A stretch of 38,508 bases of DNA from Actinomycetota bacterium (GTDB taxonomy: Bacteria > Actinomycetota > Actinomycetes > Nanopelagicales > Nanopelagicaceae): NCBI GenBank assembly GCA_016870715.1, contig VGAL01000010.1:1-38508 (forward strand). The letters run 5' to 3'. The notes below the pieces were generated by a model. It had not been told where the DNA came from, ran no database searches, and was given only the letters and a program-made list of their open reading frames with translations. This document shows, in pieces, positions 25,041 to 32,289 of this stretch. Position 1 is the first letter of the stretch. The number at the start of each line of letters is the position of its first letter. The position numbers and the translations under genes are program-made.

Positions 25041-26068
25041 TGAGCATTATGAGTTCAGAGATCAATGAACAGGCAGATGCGCTCTCGGCGACCCTTGCCG
25101 CTCTCGAGCGCTCCAGGTTGGAAGTAGAACAGCTTTTTAACGGTGCCCAGAGCGTTCTCTTCATGGCCCGCGGTACAAGCGATCATGTTGCCGATTATGG
25201 TCAGTACGTACTTTCGACAAGAGCTGGCGTATTGGCGGCAAGTGGTAGTCCATCACTTGCCACAGCATTCGATGCCAAAGTTAATCTCTCCCATCATGTA
25301 GTAATCGGCATTAGCCAATCGGGATCTACTTCGGAGATCGTGGAATCTTTAGCATGGGCTAAGCGGCTAGGCGCGAAGACGGTGGCCCTTACCAATGTGG
25401 CAAATAGTCCACTCACTCAAGGAGCAGATCTGACTCTGCTCACCCATGCTGGTGTTGAGCGCGCAGTTCCTGCAACGAAAACTTTCTCAAGCGCCATGGC
25501 CGCGATGGCATGGGTGGCCTCATCGCTAAGTTCAGGTTCTCTTGATAGTGAATTGAGCAGATTACCAGATCTGGTACGCGAAGTACTCGCAGCGCCACTT
25601 CATCTAGGAGAAATCGAGAGCGCAATTGGGAGCGCACATACCTTGGTGGTTTCGGGAAGAGGTTTTGGACAATCGGTAGCGCGAGAGATAGCTCTGAAGT
25701 TGAAGGAGTGCGCGCTCATTAACGCATCAGGTCTCTCCTTTGCCGATCTTCGCCATGGACCAGTTGTAGTTTTTAGCCAAGGATTTCCCCTTATTTCCCT
25801 CGGACTTTCAAACACCTCACCGCTTCTGACGGGGCTTCACGATTTGCAACGTGCTGCGCATCAAGCAGGGGCGCCAATCATCAACATCGGTGGCGTAAGT
25901 GCTCCAGGAATTCCGGTACATCAGATTCCGCTGCCAGAGCTATCTGATGAGCTCCTCCCAATCCTCCAAGTAATCCCGGGACAGAAGATCGCTGAGCGCA
26001 TCGCTATCACTCGGGGCTTTAATCCTGATACTCCTCGAGGCTTAAACAAAGTTACCCAAACGGTCTGA
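25040..26068 (+). CDS. SIS-domain protein, probable glucosamine-6-phosphate deaminase (NagB-II type)
   Basis: About 342 residues with two tandem SIS sugar-isomerase domains, like the isomerase half of GlmS but lacking the glutaminase domain. Motifs are FMARGTSDHVADYGQY, GISQSGSTSEIVE, VPATKTFSSAMAAM, SGRGFGQSVAREIALKLKE and DLRHGPVVVF. Position between nagA and a ROK kinase indicates deamination of GlcN-6-P to fructose-6-P. The start is ATG 25040, with GGAGGTGA 4 nt upstream. GTG 25037 and ATG 25049 are alternatives. A transfer-type or AgaS-like activity on galactosamine-6-P cannot be excluded. Confidence 0.85.
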   Translation: MSIMSSEINEQADALSATLAALERSRLEVEQLFNGAQSVLFMARGTSDHVADYGQYVLSTRAGVLAASGSPSLATAFDAKVNLSHHVVIGISQSGSTSEIVESLAWAKRLGAKTVALTNVANSPLTQGADLTLLTHAGVERAVPATKTFSSAMAAMAWVASSLSSGSLDSELSRLPDLVREVLAAPLHLGEIESAIGSAHTLVVSGRGFGQSVAREIALKLKECALINASGLSFADLRHGPVVVFSQGFPLISLGLSNTSPLLTGLHDLQRAAHQAGAPIINIGGVSAPGIPVHQIPLPELSDELLPILQVIPGQKIAERIAITRGFNPDTPRGLNKVTQTV

Positions 26069-26088
26069 TTGGTCTGAATCGAGTAACG

Positions 26089-26967
26089 ATGGCAATTGCA
26101 CTTGGAGTCGATATTGGCGGCACGAAAATCTCTGCGGCCGTGGTTCGCAATGGGCAAATCGTCAAAAAAATTGAGGAACCATTTCGACGCGCGCAGATAA
26201 TTGAGGATTTAGCCACGGCAATCAAGAGTTTGGATCCGCAGCACGAGAGCGAGAGCGTCGGGATTGCATGCGCTGGGCTCATCGACTCAGAGCGTGGTGT
26301 TATTACTTTCGCGGGCAATCTTGATTTCGAAAATTTTCCCTTGCGTGATCTTCTTGCCCCTCAAATCAATCGAGAGATTTCGTTAACTAATGATGCAAGC
26401 GCTGCCGGATGGGGAGAATTTCGCCATGGCGCGGGAAAAAGTTTTAGCCATATGGCCCTCCTTGCTGTGGGAACGGGAATTGGTGGCGCACTTATCCTCA
26501 ATCGCTCACTCATCTTGGGCGCCCATGGATTGGGAGCTGAATTAGGGCACCTCAATGTGCCGGGAGCGAGTGCGAAATGTCCGTGTGGCCTCATGGGATG
26601 TGTCGAGGCGGTTGCTAGTGGTCGAGCGATGGAGGCGCGAGCGAAGGCAAGTGGCTTTGCCAGCACCCAAGAGTTGGCCGATGCTGCCCGGGCCGGGCAG
26701 CCAAGTGCAACTGCACTCTTTGATCAGATGGGGTGGGCAATCGGTGCAATCTCTGGGAGATTGGCAAATGTAGTCGATCTCGAAGTAATCGTTATTGGCG
26801 GTGGCTTTGGCGCCACCTTCGAACTCTGGGAGGGCGGTGCGCTCCGTGGTTTGCGGGAGAACATCGTCGTTCCTGATTTACGGACCATTCCTGAATTCAC
26901 GCGGGCGCAATTAGGAAATGATGCAGGAGTAATTGGCGTGGCAGATTTTGCCTACGGCAGAGTCTGA
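26089..26967 (+). CDS. ROK-family sugar kinase (probable N-acetylglucosamine kinase or glucokinase)
   Basis: The 292-residue protein has ATP-binding LGVDIGGTKISAAVV at the N-terminus and NDASAAGWGEF with the catalytic Asp. It also has the ROK sugar-binding segment GAELGHLNV and the zinc motif CPCGLMGCVEAVASGRAM. There is no HTH, so it is an enzyme rather than a NagC/XylR-type regulator. It follows the SIS gene after 20 nt. With nagA and the deaminase it completes a route from GlcNAc to fructose-6-P. The 3' end overlaps the convergent NUDIX gene by 16 nt. Glucose as substrate is equally possible from sequence alone. Confidence 0.88.
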   Translation: MAIALGVDIGGTKISAAVVRNGQIVKKIEEPFRRAQIIEDLATAIKSLDPQHESESVGIACAGLIDSERGVITFAGNLDFENFPLRDLLAPQINREISLTNDASAAGWGEFRHGAGKSFSHMALLAVGTGIGGALILNRSLILGAHGLGAELGHLNVPGASAKCPCGLMGCVEAVASGRAMEARAKASGFASTQELADAARAGQPSATALFDQMGWAIGAISGRLANVVDLEVIVIGGGFGATFELWEGGALRGLRENIVVPDLRTIPEFTRAQLGNDAGVIGVADFAYGRV

Positions 26968-27416
26968 ATGAGATTGTGAAGATTTGCCCAGTTCTTTCCA
27001 AAGGCTGGATGTAGCGCCAGCGAATTAACCAAATCCCGTTCTACCCAGCGTACCTCAATTGATTCTTGATTTGCTGCGATGGGATCACAGTGACTTTTCG
27101 CTCGGGCGATGATGGTGTGGTAACACCAAGCTCCATGGTCCTCGGCGCGCTCATCGAGTATCTCAATCTCTTCAGCAGTGATTGCTATCTCCTCGTGCGC
27201 CTCGCGGAGCGCTGCTTCGGTGAAGCTCTCATGGGAGTCGCGGGCGCCACCAGGAATACCCCAAGTGTCGCCGTTATGTACCCACGGTGCGCGATGTTGG
27301 AGTAAGAGCTGTGAGCCGCGAATCAGAAGCAGACCGGCGGCGCCAAATTTTCCCCAATGTTTTCCGCCGCACGGACATTCCACCCAACCATCACCATCGC
27401 GCGTAGCCATGGCCAT
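26952..27416 (-). CDS. NUDIX hydrolase
   Basis: About 154 residues. The NUDIX box GGARDSHESFTEAALREAHEEIAI fits GX5EX7REUXEEXGU except that the final Gly position is not conserved. The N-terminus has a small CPCGGKHWGKFGAAGLLL stretch shared with actinobacterial NUDIX proteins often annotated as MutT-like. It probably hydrolyses a nucleoside diphosphate derivative; the substrate is unknown. Start candidates are ATG 27416, ATG 27410 and GTG 27425, and none has a good ribosome site. It is convergent with the ROK gene, overlapping by 16 nt. Confidence 0.85.
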   Translation of the reverse strand: MAMATRDGDGWVECPCGGKHWGKFGAAGLLLIRGSQLLLQHRAPWVHNGDTWGIPGGARDSHESFTEAALREAHEEIAITAEEIEILDERAEDHGAWCYHTIIARAKSHCDPIAANQESIEVRWVERDLVNSLALHPAFGKNWANLHNLIQTLP

Positions 27417-27497
27417 TGGTACCACAGCGTCGGGGCGATATTCACAGTTTCGAGGATGAGAGTTTGGGCGTTATCACAGTGACCTACTCTCCCCTCG

Positions 27498-27872
27498 ATG
27501 AACATCCTGAAAATCCACCAGCTCCACACTCTCCACACTCTCCACACTCTCAAGAATCTCGCTTTCGGATTGGTAGCCCTCACCGTGGTGGGGTGCGCGC
27601 AGATCGAGCAAGGAGCAGCACAAGGGCCAACTGGCAGATCAATAACCCCGAGTACTCGCGAGAGTTACCTCATTCCTCCAGAAATTCCTCCCACACTTAT
27701 TGATTATCTTTTAGAGAATAAAAATCCTGAGAGTGAGATCGTTGCAATCCAGGTAGAGCGCGGTAGTGAGAATCTCTGGACCTTAAGAATTTCAAGTGAA
27801 GCACCGCCTAATCGATCAGGTAGTGAACTCCGAAGCTTTCTTCGCAGCGGAGATACCTGGAGCGAAGTATGA
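27498..27872 (+). CDS. Small predicted lipoprotein of unknown function
   Basis: The 124-residue protein has an N-terminal leader with the repeat HTLHTLHTL, then a hydrophobic stretch and a lipobox TVVGC with Cys 33 as the lipidated residue. The mature part (AQIEQGAAQG...) is short and has no recognised domain. The repeat is encoded by three exact CTCCACACT units (27522-27548). The stop overlaps the ATG of the next gene (ATGA, 27869-27872), so it is probably co-translated with that secreted protein and may form a complex with it. It is divergent from the NUDIX gene. Confidence 0.72.
   Translation: MNILKIHQLHTLHTLHTLKNLAFGLVALTVVGCAQIEQGAAQGPTGRSITPSTRESYLIPPEIPPTLIDYLLENKNPESEIVAIQVERGSENLWTLRISSEAPPNRSGSELRSFLRSGDTWSEV
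27522..27548. repeat. Three exact 9-bp tandem repeats in the lipoprotein leader
   Basis: CTCCACACT occurs three times in tandem and encodes a His-Thr-Leu repeat in the n-region of the lipoprotein signal peptide. Confidence 0.9.
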
Positions 27873-28504
27873 AAAAAGCCTTAAAATTATCGGTTTTTTT
27901 AATGATTGCGAATGTAACCTCCGCTCCTAGCGCTCAAGCGGCCGACTGTGCGCAGACCTGCGTAGAGGTCCGTCGTGAAGGTGGCGAATTGGTCATCACG
28001 GCTCGTCGCGATCCCGTGCGAACCATTCGAAAAGTTCCGAGCGCCACCCCGACTCCTACACCCGTAAGAAGTAGTACCCGAGTCATCAAGCGCGCACCTC
28101 GACCCTCGCTTTCGGATCAGATCCGCGAGGTACTTCCTGAGGGGCGATTTGAGGCGTTACCTCGGTATGGAGCGTTGATTAACGAACCACTTTTGATACG
28201 CAGTTACGGTTGTTCAGCGTTTGTGAAAACGCTGCCGATTCTTGATACCTCAATCGAATTGCGACTGCATCCGCGGATCGAATGGCTATGGGGGGATGGG
28301 CAGCGCGAGTTTTGGGGTGGGAACGCGCTTCGCGGTGCGCATATCTACTCGCGAGCAGGGCGTTACCGGATTCAGATGCGCTGCCATTGGGAAGGTCGCT
28401 TTCGCACGCCCCACTCACCATGGGCTCTAATCCCTCATGGAATCACCTCGACCTTTGTCATGGATACCGAGCTCTTTCGAGCACGGGTTTTCTTCACCCA
28501 ATAA
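27869..28504 (+). CDS. Secreted protein with PKD-like segment, unknown function
   Basis: The 211-residue protein has a signal peptide (MKKALKLSVFLMIANVTSAP..., cleavage near SAQAA). A short Cys pair (CAQTC), a basic Pro/Thr linker (VPSATPTPTPVRSSTR) and a C-terminal half follow. The latter contains IEWLWGDGQREFWGGN followed by HIYSRAGRYRIQMRC, the WxxGDG...H-x-Y-x-x-x-G-x-Y pattern of PKD domains. It is translationally coupled to the lipoprotein upstream by a 4-nt overlap, so the two likely act together at the cell surface. A hairpin-like sequence follows the stop. No enzyme motif is seen. Confidence 0.75.
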   Translation: MKKALKLSVFLMIANVTSAPSAQAADCAQTCVEVRREGGELVITARRDPVRTIRKVPSATPTPTPVRSSTRVIKRAPRPSLSDQIREVLPEGRFEALPRYGALINEPLLIRSYGCSAFVKTLPILDTSIELRLHPRIEWLWGDGQREFWGGNALRGAHIYSRAGRYRIQMRCHWEGRFRTPHSPWALIPHGITSTFVMDTELFRARVFFTQ

Positions 28505-28507
28505 CTT

Positions 28508-28540
28508 CTCCACAAGATTTGGTGGATAAGTAATTTTTAC
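28508..28540 (+). terminator. Weak terminator-like hairpin
   Basis: TCCAC and GTGGA flank an 8-nt loop just after the preceding stop, with two more outer T-A pairs past a mismatch. ATTTTTA follows about 6 nt later. The stem is short. A second inverted repeat (GAGCC 28545-28549, GGCTC 28558-28562) lies immediately before the DUF4192 gene. Confidence 0.3.
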
Positions 28541-28569
28541 GTCGGAGCCAGCGACCAGGCTCTGCGCTT

Positions 28570-29535
28570 ATGACAACCATCTCTACACCCACCGAACTCA
28601 TCACCGCCGTTCCTTTCTTACTCAACGCTGCGCCCGAGGAGTGCCTGGTATTTATCGCACTCTCCGAAGGCGCTGTTGCGTTAGCAGTCCAAGCGGAACT
28701 TCCGCACGCTCCGGAACTCGATGGGGCAGAGCCATATCTTGCACCCCTTCGTGAATCGGATATTGATCAACTATTAGTTCTGGCCTACCTTCCCTCAGAT
28801 TTCTCCCGAGAAAAGGGCGATCAGATCTGGGAGCAACTGCAGCGAATCTGCGAAAAAATCGCCCCAGTAAAGGATTTTCTTATCATTCATCAAGGGCAGT
28901 GGCGCTCCTTCCTCTGCAAAAACCAAGAGTGCTGCGACCCAGCAGGTGAACCGCTGCCTGATATCGCCTCCAGTGAGTTTGCCGCTGAGCATGTCTTTCA
29001 GGGGTTGGTCATGCCGCCACTTACTCCTGCACCGACAGAACCGAGAGATCTTCTTGCTCTGTTAGATCGCGCACGTGCGGAATTTGAACGTTGTGAACCA
29101 AGTAACCGTTCCAAGCGTGGCGTGATTGCGCTACTCCGGCTGATTTCACATTTCACTATCAAGCGCGAATTAGAAAATCAGAGCCTTGTTGCCGATGCGT
29201 TGATTGCACTTACCGATATTCAAGTGCGCGACTTTGGAATCGGATCTCATGGCGATGAGAATCTCGAATTACATCGGGAGCTTTGGCGAGCGCTTTTGGA
29301 TTCTGCTCCTGTTGGATATCGAGGGCCAACAGCAACCTTGTTAGCGCTGGTCCGCTACGAAGGTGGAGATATCGAGGGGGCAAAGCGTGCACTGGAACGT
29401 GCGCTCACTGATGATCCGCACTACTCACTGGCACACCTTTTGCAGAAGACCTTCGCCGCAGGGTGGCCGCCTGAGGCCTTCACCACCATGCGCCATCAAC
29501 TCCATCCGAAGTTGGAGGCAGAGCTGCTCGGGTAG
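28570..29535 (+). CDS. DUF4192 family protein
   Basis: The 321-residue actinobacterial protein is of unknown function. The N-terminal TELITAVPFLLNAAPEECLVFIALSEG is the hallmark of DUF4192. The C-terminal segment (about 245-310: LLALVRYEGGDIEGAKRALERALTDDPHYSLAHLL) has a TPR-like helical pattern. No signal peptide or membrane segment is visible, so it is probably cytoplasmic. It precedes the metY riboswitch and has no obvious functional partner among its neighbours. Confidence 0.85.
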   Translation: MTTISTPTELITAVPFLLNAAPEECLVFIALSEGAVALAVQAELPHAPELDGAEPYLAPLRESDIDQLLVLAYLPSDFSREKGDQIWEQLQRICEKIAPVKDFLIIHQGQWRSFLCKNQECCDPAGEPLPDIASSEFAAEHVFQGLVMPPLTPAPTEPRDLLALLDRARAEFERCEPSNRSKRGVIALLRLISHFTIKRELENQSLVADALIALTDIQVRDFGIGSHGDENLELHRELWRALLDSAPVGYRGPTATLLALVRYEGGDIEGAKRALERALTDDPHYSLAHLLQKTFAAGWPPEAFTTMRHQLHPKLEAELLG

Positions 29536-29593
29536 CCAGGAAAAACGCCCTCGGATTTTACTTTTTTCAGTCTTTTGCCTATCTTTTCTCTTA

Positions 29594-29707
29594 GGTCATG
29601 AGTTCCAGTTCCAAGCCCCGGCTAACTGGACGGCAACCCTCCACCGCGGTGGGGTGCTCCGGGTGAAGACCAGGTCGCTACGAAAGTCGTAACGACAAGC
29701 GCGGGTA
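29594..29707 (+). ncRNA. SAM-IV riboswitch upstream of metY
   Basis: The sequence follows the actinobacterial SAM-IV aptamer: GGTCATGAGTTCCAG at the 5' end, AAGCCCCGGCT, CCGGCAACCCTCC-type core (here GACGGCAACCCTCC), CGCGGTGGGGTGCTCCGGGTGA and closing GACC. A 3' hairpin and the CAAGCGCGGGT strand follow, which pairs back as a pseudoknot in known SAM-IV RNAs. It sits 58 nt upstream of metY. Sensing S-adenosylmethionine would repress the metY-metX operon. The 3' boundary is approximate. Confidence 0.88.
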
Positions 29708-29754
29708 TCTCACCGATAACTCGGTAATACCCCCTTATAGAAAGTTATGAAGGG
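29703..29754 (+). promoter_or_regulatory. Riboswitch expression platform (candidate)
   Basis: GGGTAT (29703-29708) can pair with ATACCC (29727-29732), extended by ACCGA/TCGGT inside the stem. The 5' arm overlaps the aptamer strand GCGGGT. Downstream, CCCTTATA (29732-29739) can pair with TAT-G-AAGGG (29746-29754), burying the AAGGGA ribosome site of metY. No T-run follows either hairpin, so control at translation is more likely than termination. The pairing logic is inferred by eye. Confidence 0.45.
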
Positions 29755-29764
29755 ATATTTCGTC

Positions 29765-31078
29765 ATGTCAGCTAACTGGTCATTTGATACGCAACAGATC
29801 CATGCTGGACAGGTTCCTGATCCCACAACAGGGGCTCGTGCACTTCCGATCTATCAGACAACCGCTTATCAATTCCGCGATACCACCCACGCTGCAAATC
29901 TTTTTGGATTAGCAGAGTTGGGAAATATCTACACCCGCATCATGAACCCGACGCAGGACACCGTAGAGCAACGCCTTGCTGCGCTTGAAGGTGGGGTAGC
30001 TGCCTTGCTCCTTGCTTCAGGTTCGGCAGCGACCTTCTATGCAGTCGCCAACGTCGCCGAAGCGGGAGATCACGTTGTCTCCTCACCTTCGCTCTACGGC
30101 GGTACCTACAACCTCTTTCATTACACCTTGCCGAAGTTCGGTATCGAGGTAACCTTCGTGGAGAACCCGGATGATCCCGAATCATGGAAGAAGGCGATTC
30201 GCCCCAATACCAAAGCTTTTTTCGGCGAGACCATCGCTAACCCAAAGAATGACCTTCTCGATATCGCAGCTATTGCGAAGGTTGCTCACGATGCAGGTGT
30301 GCCACTGATCGTCGATAACACAGTGGCTACTCCATACTTAATTAAGCCAATCGAACATGGCGCAGATGTGGTCGTCCACTCGGCAACCAAGTTCCTCTCT
30401 GGCCATGGCAACTCGGTTGTAGGTGCGATTATCGACTCTGGCAAATTCGATTACGCACAACACCCTGCGCGCTTTAAGAACTTCAACGAACCAGATCCGA
30501 GCTATCACGGCCTTGTCTATGCAGTGAATCTCGGAGTCGGTTCGCCCTTTGGCGCCAACCTCTCCTACATCTTCAAGATCCGCCTTACCCTTCTCCGTGA
30601 TACTGGAGCTGCAGTAAGCCCATTTAATGCATGGTTATTGGCCCTTGGTTTGGAGACCTTGAGCCTTCGCGTCCAACGCCATGTCGAAAATGCGCTCGCC
30701 GTCGCTACCTGGCTGGAGAAGCATCCAGCGGTCTCGAAGGTCAATTACGCCAGCCTGCCCTCATCGCCATGGCATGGCTTGGCAAAGAAGTATTCGCCTA
30801 AGGGATCAGGTGCGGTCCTCTCCTTCGAACTCAAAGGCGGCATCGATGCCGGCAAGAAGTTCATCGAGGCGCTCCAACTCTTCAGCCACGTTGCCAACAT
30901 CGGTGATGTTCGCTCACTAGCGATTCACCCAGCATCCACCACCCACTCACAATTAACTCCAGAGGAACAACTCACCGCTGGTGTCACACCTGGTCTAGTT
31001 CGCTTAAGTCTTGGTATCGAAGATATCAATGACATTAAGGCGGATCTCGAGACTGGGTTTGCCGCAACAGGGAAGTAG
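29765..31078 (+). CDS. metY: O-acetylhomoserine sulfhydrylase (aminocarboxypropyltransferase)
   Basis: The 437-residue PLP enzyme of the Cys/Met metabolism family joins sulfide with O-acetylhomoserine to give homocysteine. Motifs are PIYQTTAYQF, YTRIMNPTQDTVEQRLAALEGG, SGSAATFYAVANVAEAGDH, VDNTVATPYLIKP and the PLP lysine in VVHSATKFLSGHGNSVVG. The start ATG 29765 (MSANWSFDTQQIHAG) is preceded by AAGGGA with 9-nt spacing. ATG 29747 would place that ribosome site inside the coding region. A SAM-IV riboswitch lies upstream. metX begins 2 nt after the stop. Confidence 0.95.
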   Translation: MSANWSFDTQQIHAGQVPDPTTGARALPIYQTTAYQFRDTTHAANLFGLAELGNIYTRIMNPTQDTVEQRLAALEGGVAALLLASGSAATFYAVANVAEAGDHVVSSPSLYGGTYNLFHYTLPKFGIEVTFVENPDDPESWKKAIRPNTKAFFGETIANPKNDLLDIAAIAKVAHDAGVPLIVDNTVATPYLIKPIEHGADVVVHSATKFLSGHGNSVVGAIIDSGKFDYAQHPARFKNFNEPDPSYHGLVYAVNLGVGSPFGANLSYIFKIRLTLLRDTGAAVSPFNAWLLALGLETLSLRVQRHVENALAVATWLEKHPAVSKVNYASLPSSPWHGLAKKYSPKGSGAVLSFELKGGIDAGKKFIEALQLFSHVANIGDVRSLAIHPASTTHSQLTPEEQLTAGVTPGLVRLSLGIEDINDIKADLETGFAATGK

Positions 31079-31080
31079 CA

Positions 31081-32175
31081 ATTACTACCGACCTACCCGT
31101 CACCGGGGCATGGTTAGAAGATCACGATCCAGGTGAGCGTCGCTTCCTAAAAATTGGCGACCTCACTCTGGAATCGGGTGAAGATCTTCCTGATATCACC
31201 ATCGCCTATCAGACCTGGGGAACGTTAAATACCGAGAAAAATAACGGTATTTTGATTAACCACGCCCTCACGGGTTGGTCTGATGTGCCCTCATGGTGGC
31301 CATCGTTAGTAGGTCCTGGATTACCTTTCGATACCGATAAATATTTCATCGTCTGCCCCAATGTGATTGGTGGCTGTCAAGGATCAACGGGACCTTCGTC
31401 GATTGCTCCAGATGGAAAGCGGTGGGGCTCGCGCTTTCCATCGTTAACCATTCGCGACATGGTCGCGGCAGAGAGAGCCTTCACGGAAAAGTTAGGAATT
31501 AAAAAATATCTCATCGCAGTCGGTCCATCGTTGGGCGGCATGCGTTCACTCGAATGGGCCATCACTCATCCCGATAAAGTTGGCGCCATCTGCACCATCG
31601 GTTCCTCCGCTGTTGCCACGGGTGATCAGATTGGCACGGCGAGCATCCAAATCAGAGCTATCAAAAAAGACCCATTTTTTAAGGGCGGCGACTACTACGA
31701 GCAGGAGCGCGGACCGGTTGAGGGGATGGGAATCGCGCGTCGAATCGCGCACCTGACCTATCGCTCTGAGGTCGAGATGGATATGCGCTTTGGTCGCGAT
31801 ATGCAAGGAGATGACACCGGGCGATATGCCGTGGAATCGTATCTAGATCATCAGGCAAATAAACTCGCTAAGCGTTTTGATGCGAACACGTACATCATCC
31901 TCACTGAAGCGATGAACTCACATGATGTTGGTCGCGATCGCGGTGGTGTAGAAAAAGCGCTTGCTTCGATTACTGTTCCGGTGATTGTCGTAGCAATCGA
32001 TACCGATCGATTATTTCCACCCCGTTTGCAACAGGAGATCTCCGATCTCACTCCTACTGCAGAGGCGCCAGATCTCCTCTCCTCACCCTTTGGTCACGAT
32101 GGCTTCCTCGTTGAGGTCGAGTCGGTGGGGGAGATCATTCGGAGGGCGATTTCGCGGGCGCTGGAGCGCTCGTAA
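31081..32175 (+). CDS. metX: Homoserine O-acyltransferase MetX, with predicted ATT start
   Basis: The alpha/beta-hydrolase fold enzyme activates homoserine for MetY. Motifs are YQTWGTLN, NHALTGWSDVPSWW, nucleophile Ser in GPSLGGMRSLEWA, Asp in AIDTDRLFPP and His in FGHDGFLVE. Coding similarity clearly extends upstream of the first TTG start (31252). The in-frame sequence TTDLPVTGAW...RRFLKIGDLTLESGE..ITIAYQTWG is typical MetX N-terminus, and the frame is open to a TAA at 31036. No ATG, GTG or TTG occurs there. ATT 31081 follows GGAAG (31071-31075) with 5-nt spacing and gives a normal N-terminus (about 364 residues). Acetyl versus succinyl specificity is not resolved. Confidence 0.88.
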   Translation: MTTDLPVTGAWLEDHDPGERRFLKIGDLTLESGEDLPDITIAYQTWGTLNTEKNNGILINHALTGWSDVPSWWPSLVGPGLPFDTDKYFIVCPNVIGGCQGSTGPSSIAPDGKRWGSRFPSLTIRDMVAAERAFTEKLGIKKYLIAVGPSLGGMRSLEWAITHPDKVGAICTIGSSAVATGDQIGTASIQIRAIKKDPFFKGGDYYEQERGPVEGMGIARRIAHLTYRSEVEMDMRFGRDMQGDDTGRYAVESYLDHQANKLAKRFDANTYIILTEAMNSHDVGRDRGGVEKALASITVPVIVVAIDTDRLFPPRLQQEISDLTPTAEAPDLLSSPFGHDGFLVEVESVGEIIRRAISRALERS

Positions 32176-32220
32176 GGCGGGTCAAAACCGCATATTTAGC
32201 GCGCTCTAGCCACTCTTGAG

Positions 32221-32226
32221 TACAAT
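32221..32226 (+). promoter_or_regulatory. Possible -10 element upstream of rpoD
   Basis: TACAAT, one mismatch from the -10 consensus TATAAT, lies 64 nt before the GTG start. A convincing -35 hexamer at the right distance is not visible. Confidence 0.35.
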
Positions 32227-32289
32227 AGGGGAATCCGGGCAGCCGGAGCGCCCAACGAAAACTCTTCACAACACCAAGCGAGGATACAC

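Noticed and set aside
31252-32175. metX starting at TTG 31252 (307 aa)
   Set aside because: It would remove the conserved MetX N-terminal strands that are clearly encoded just upstream in the same frame.
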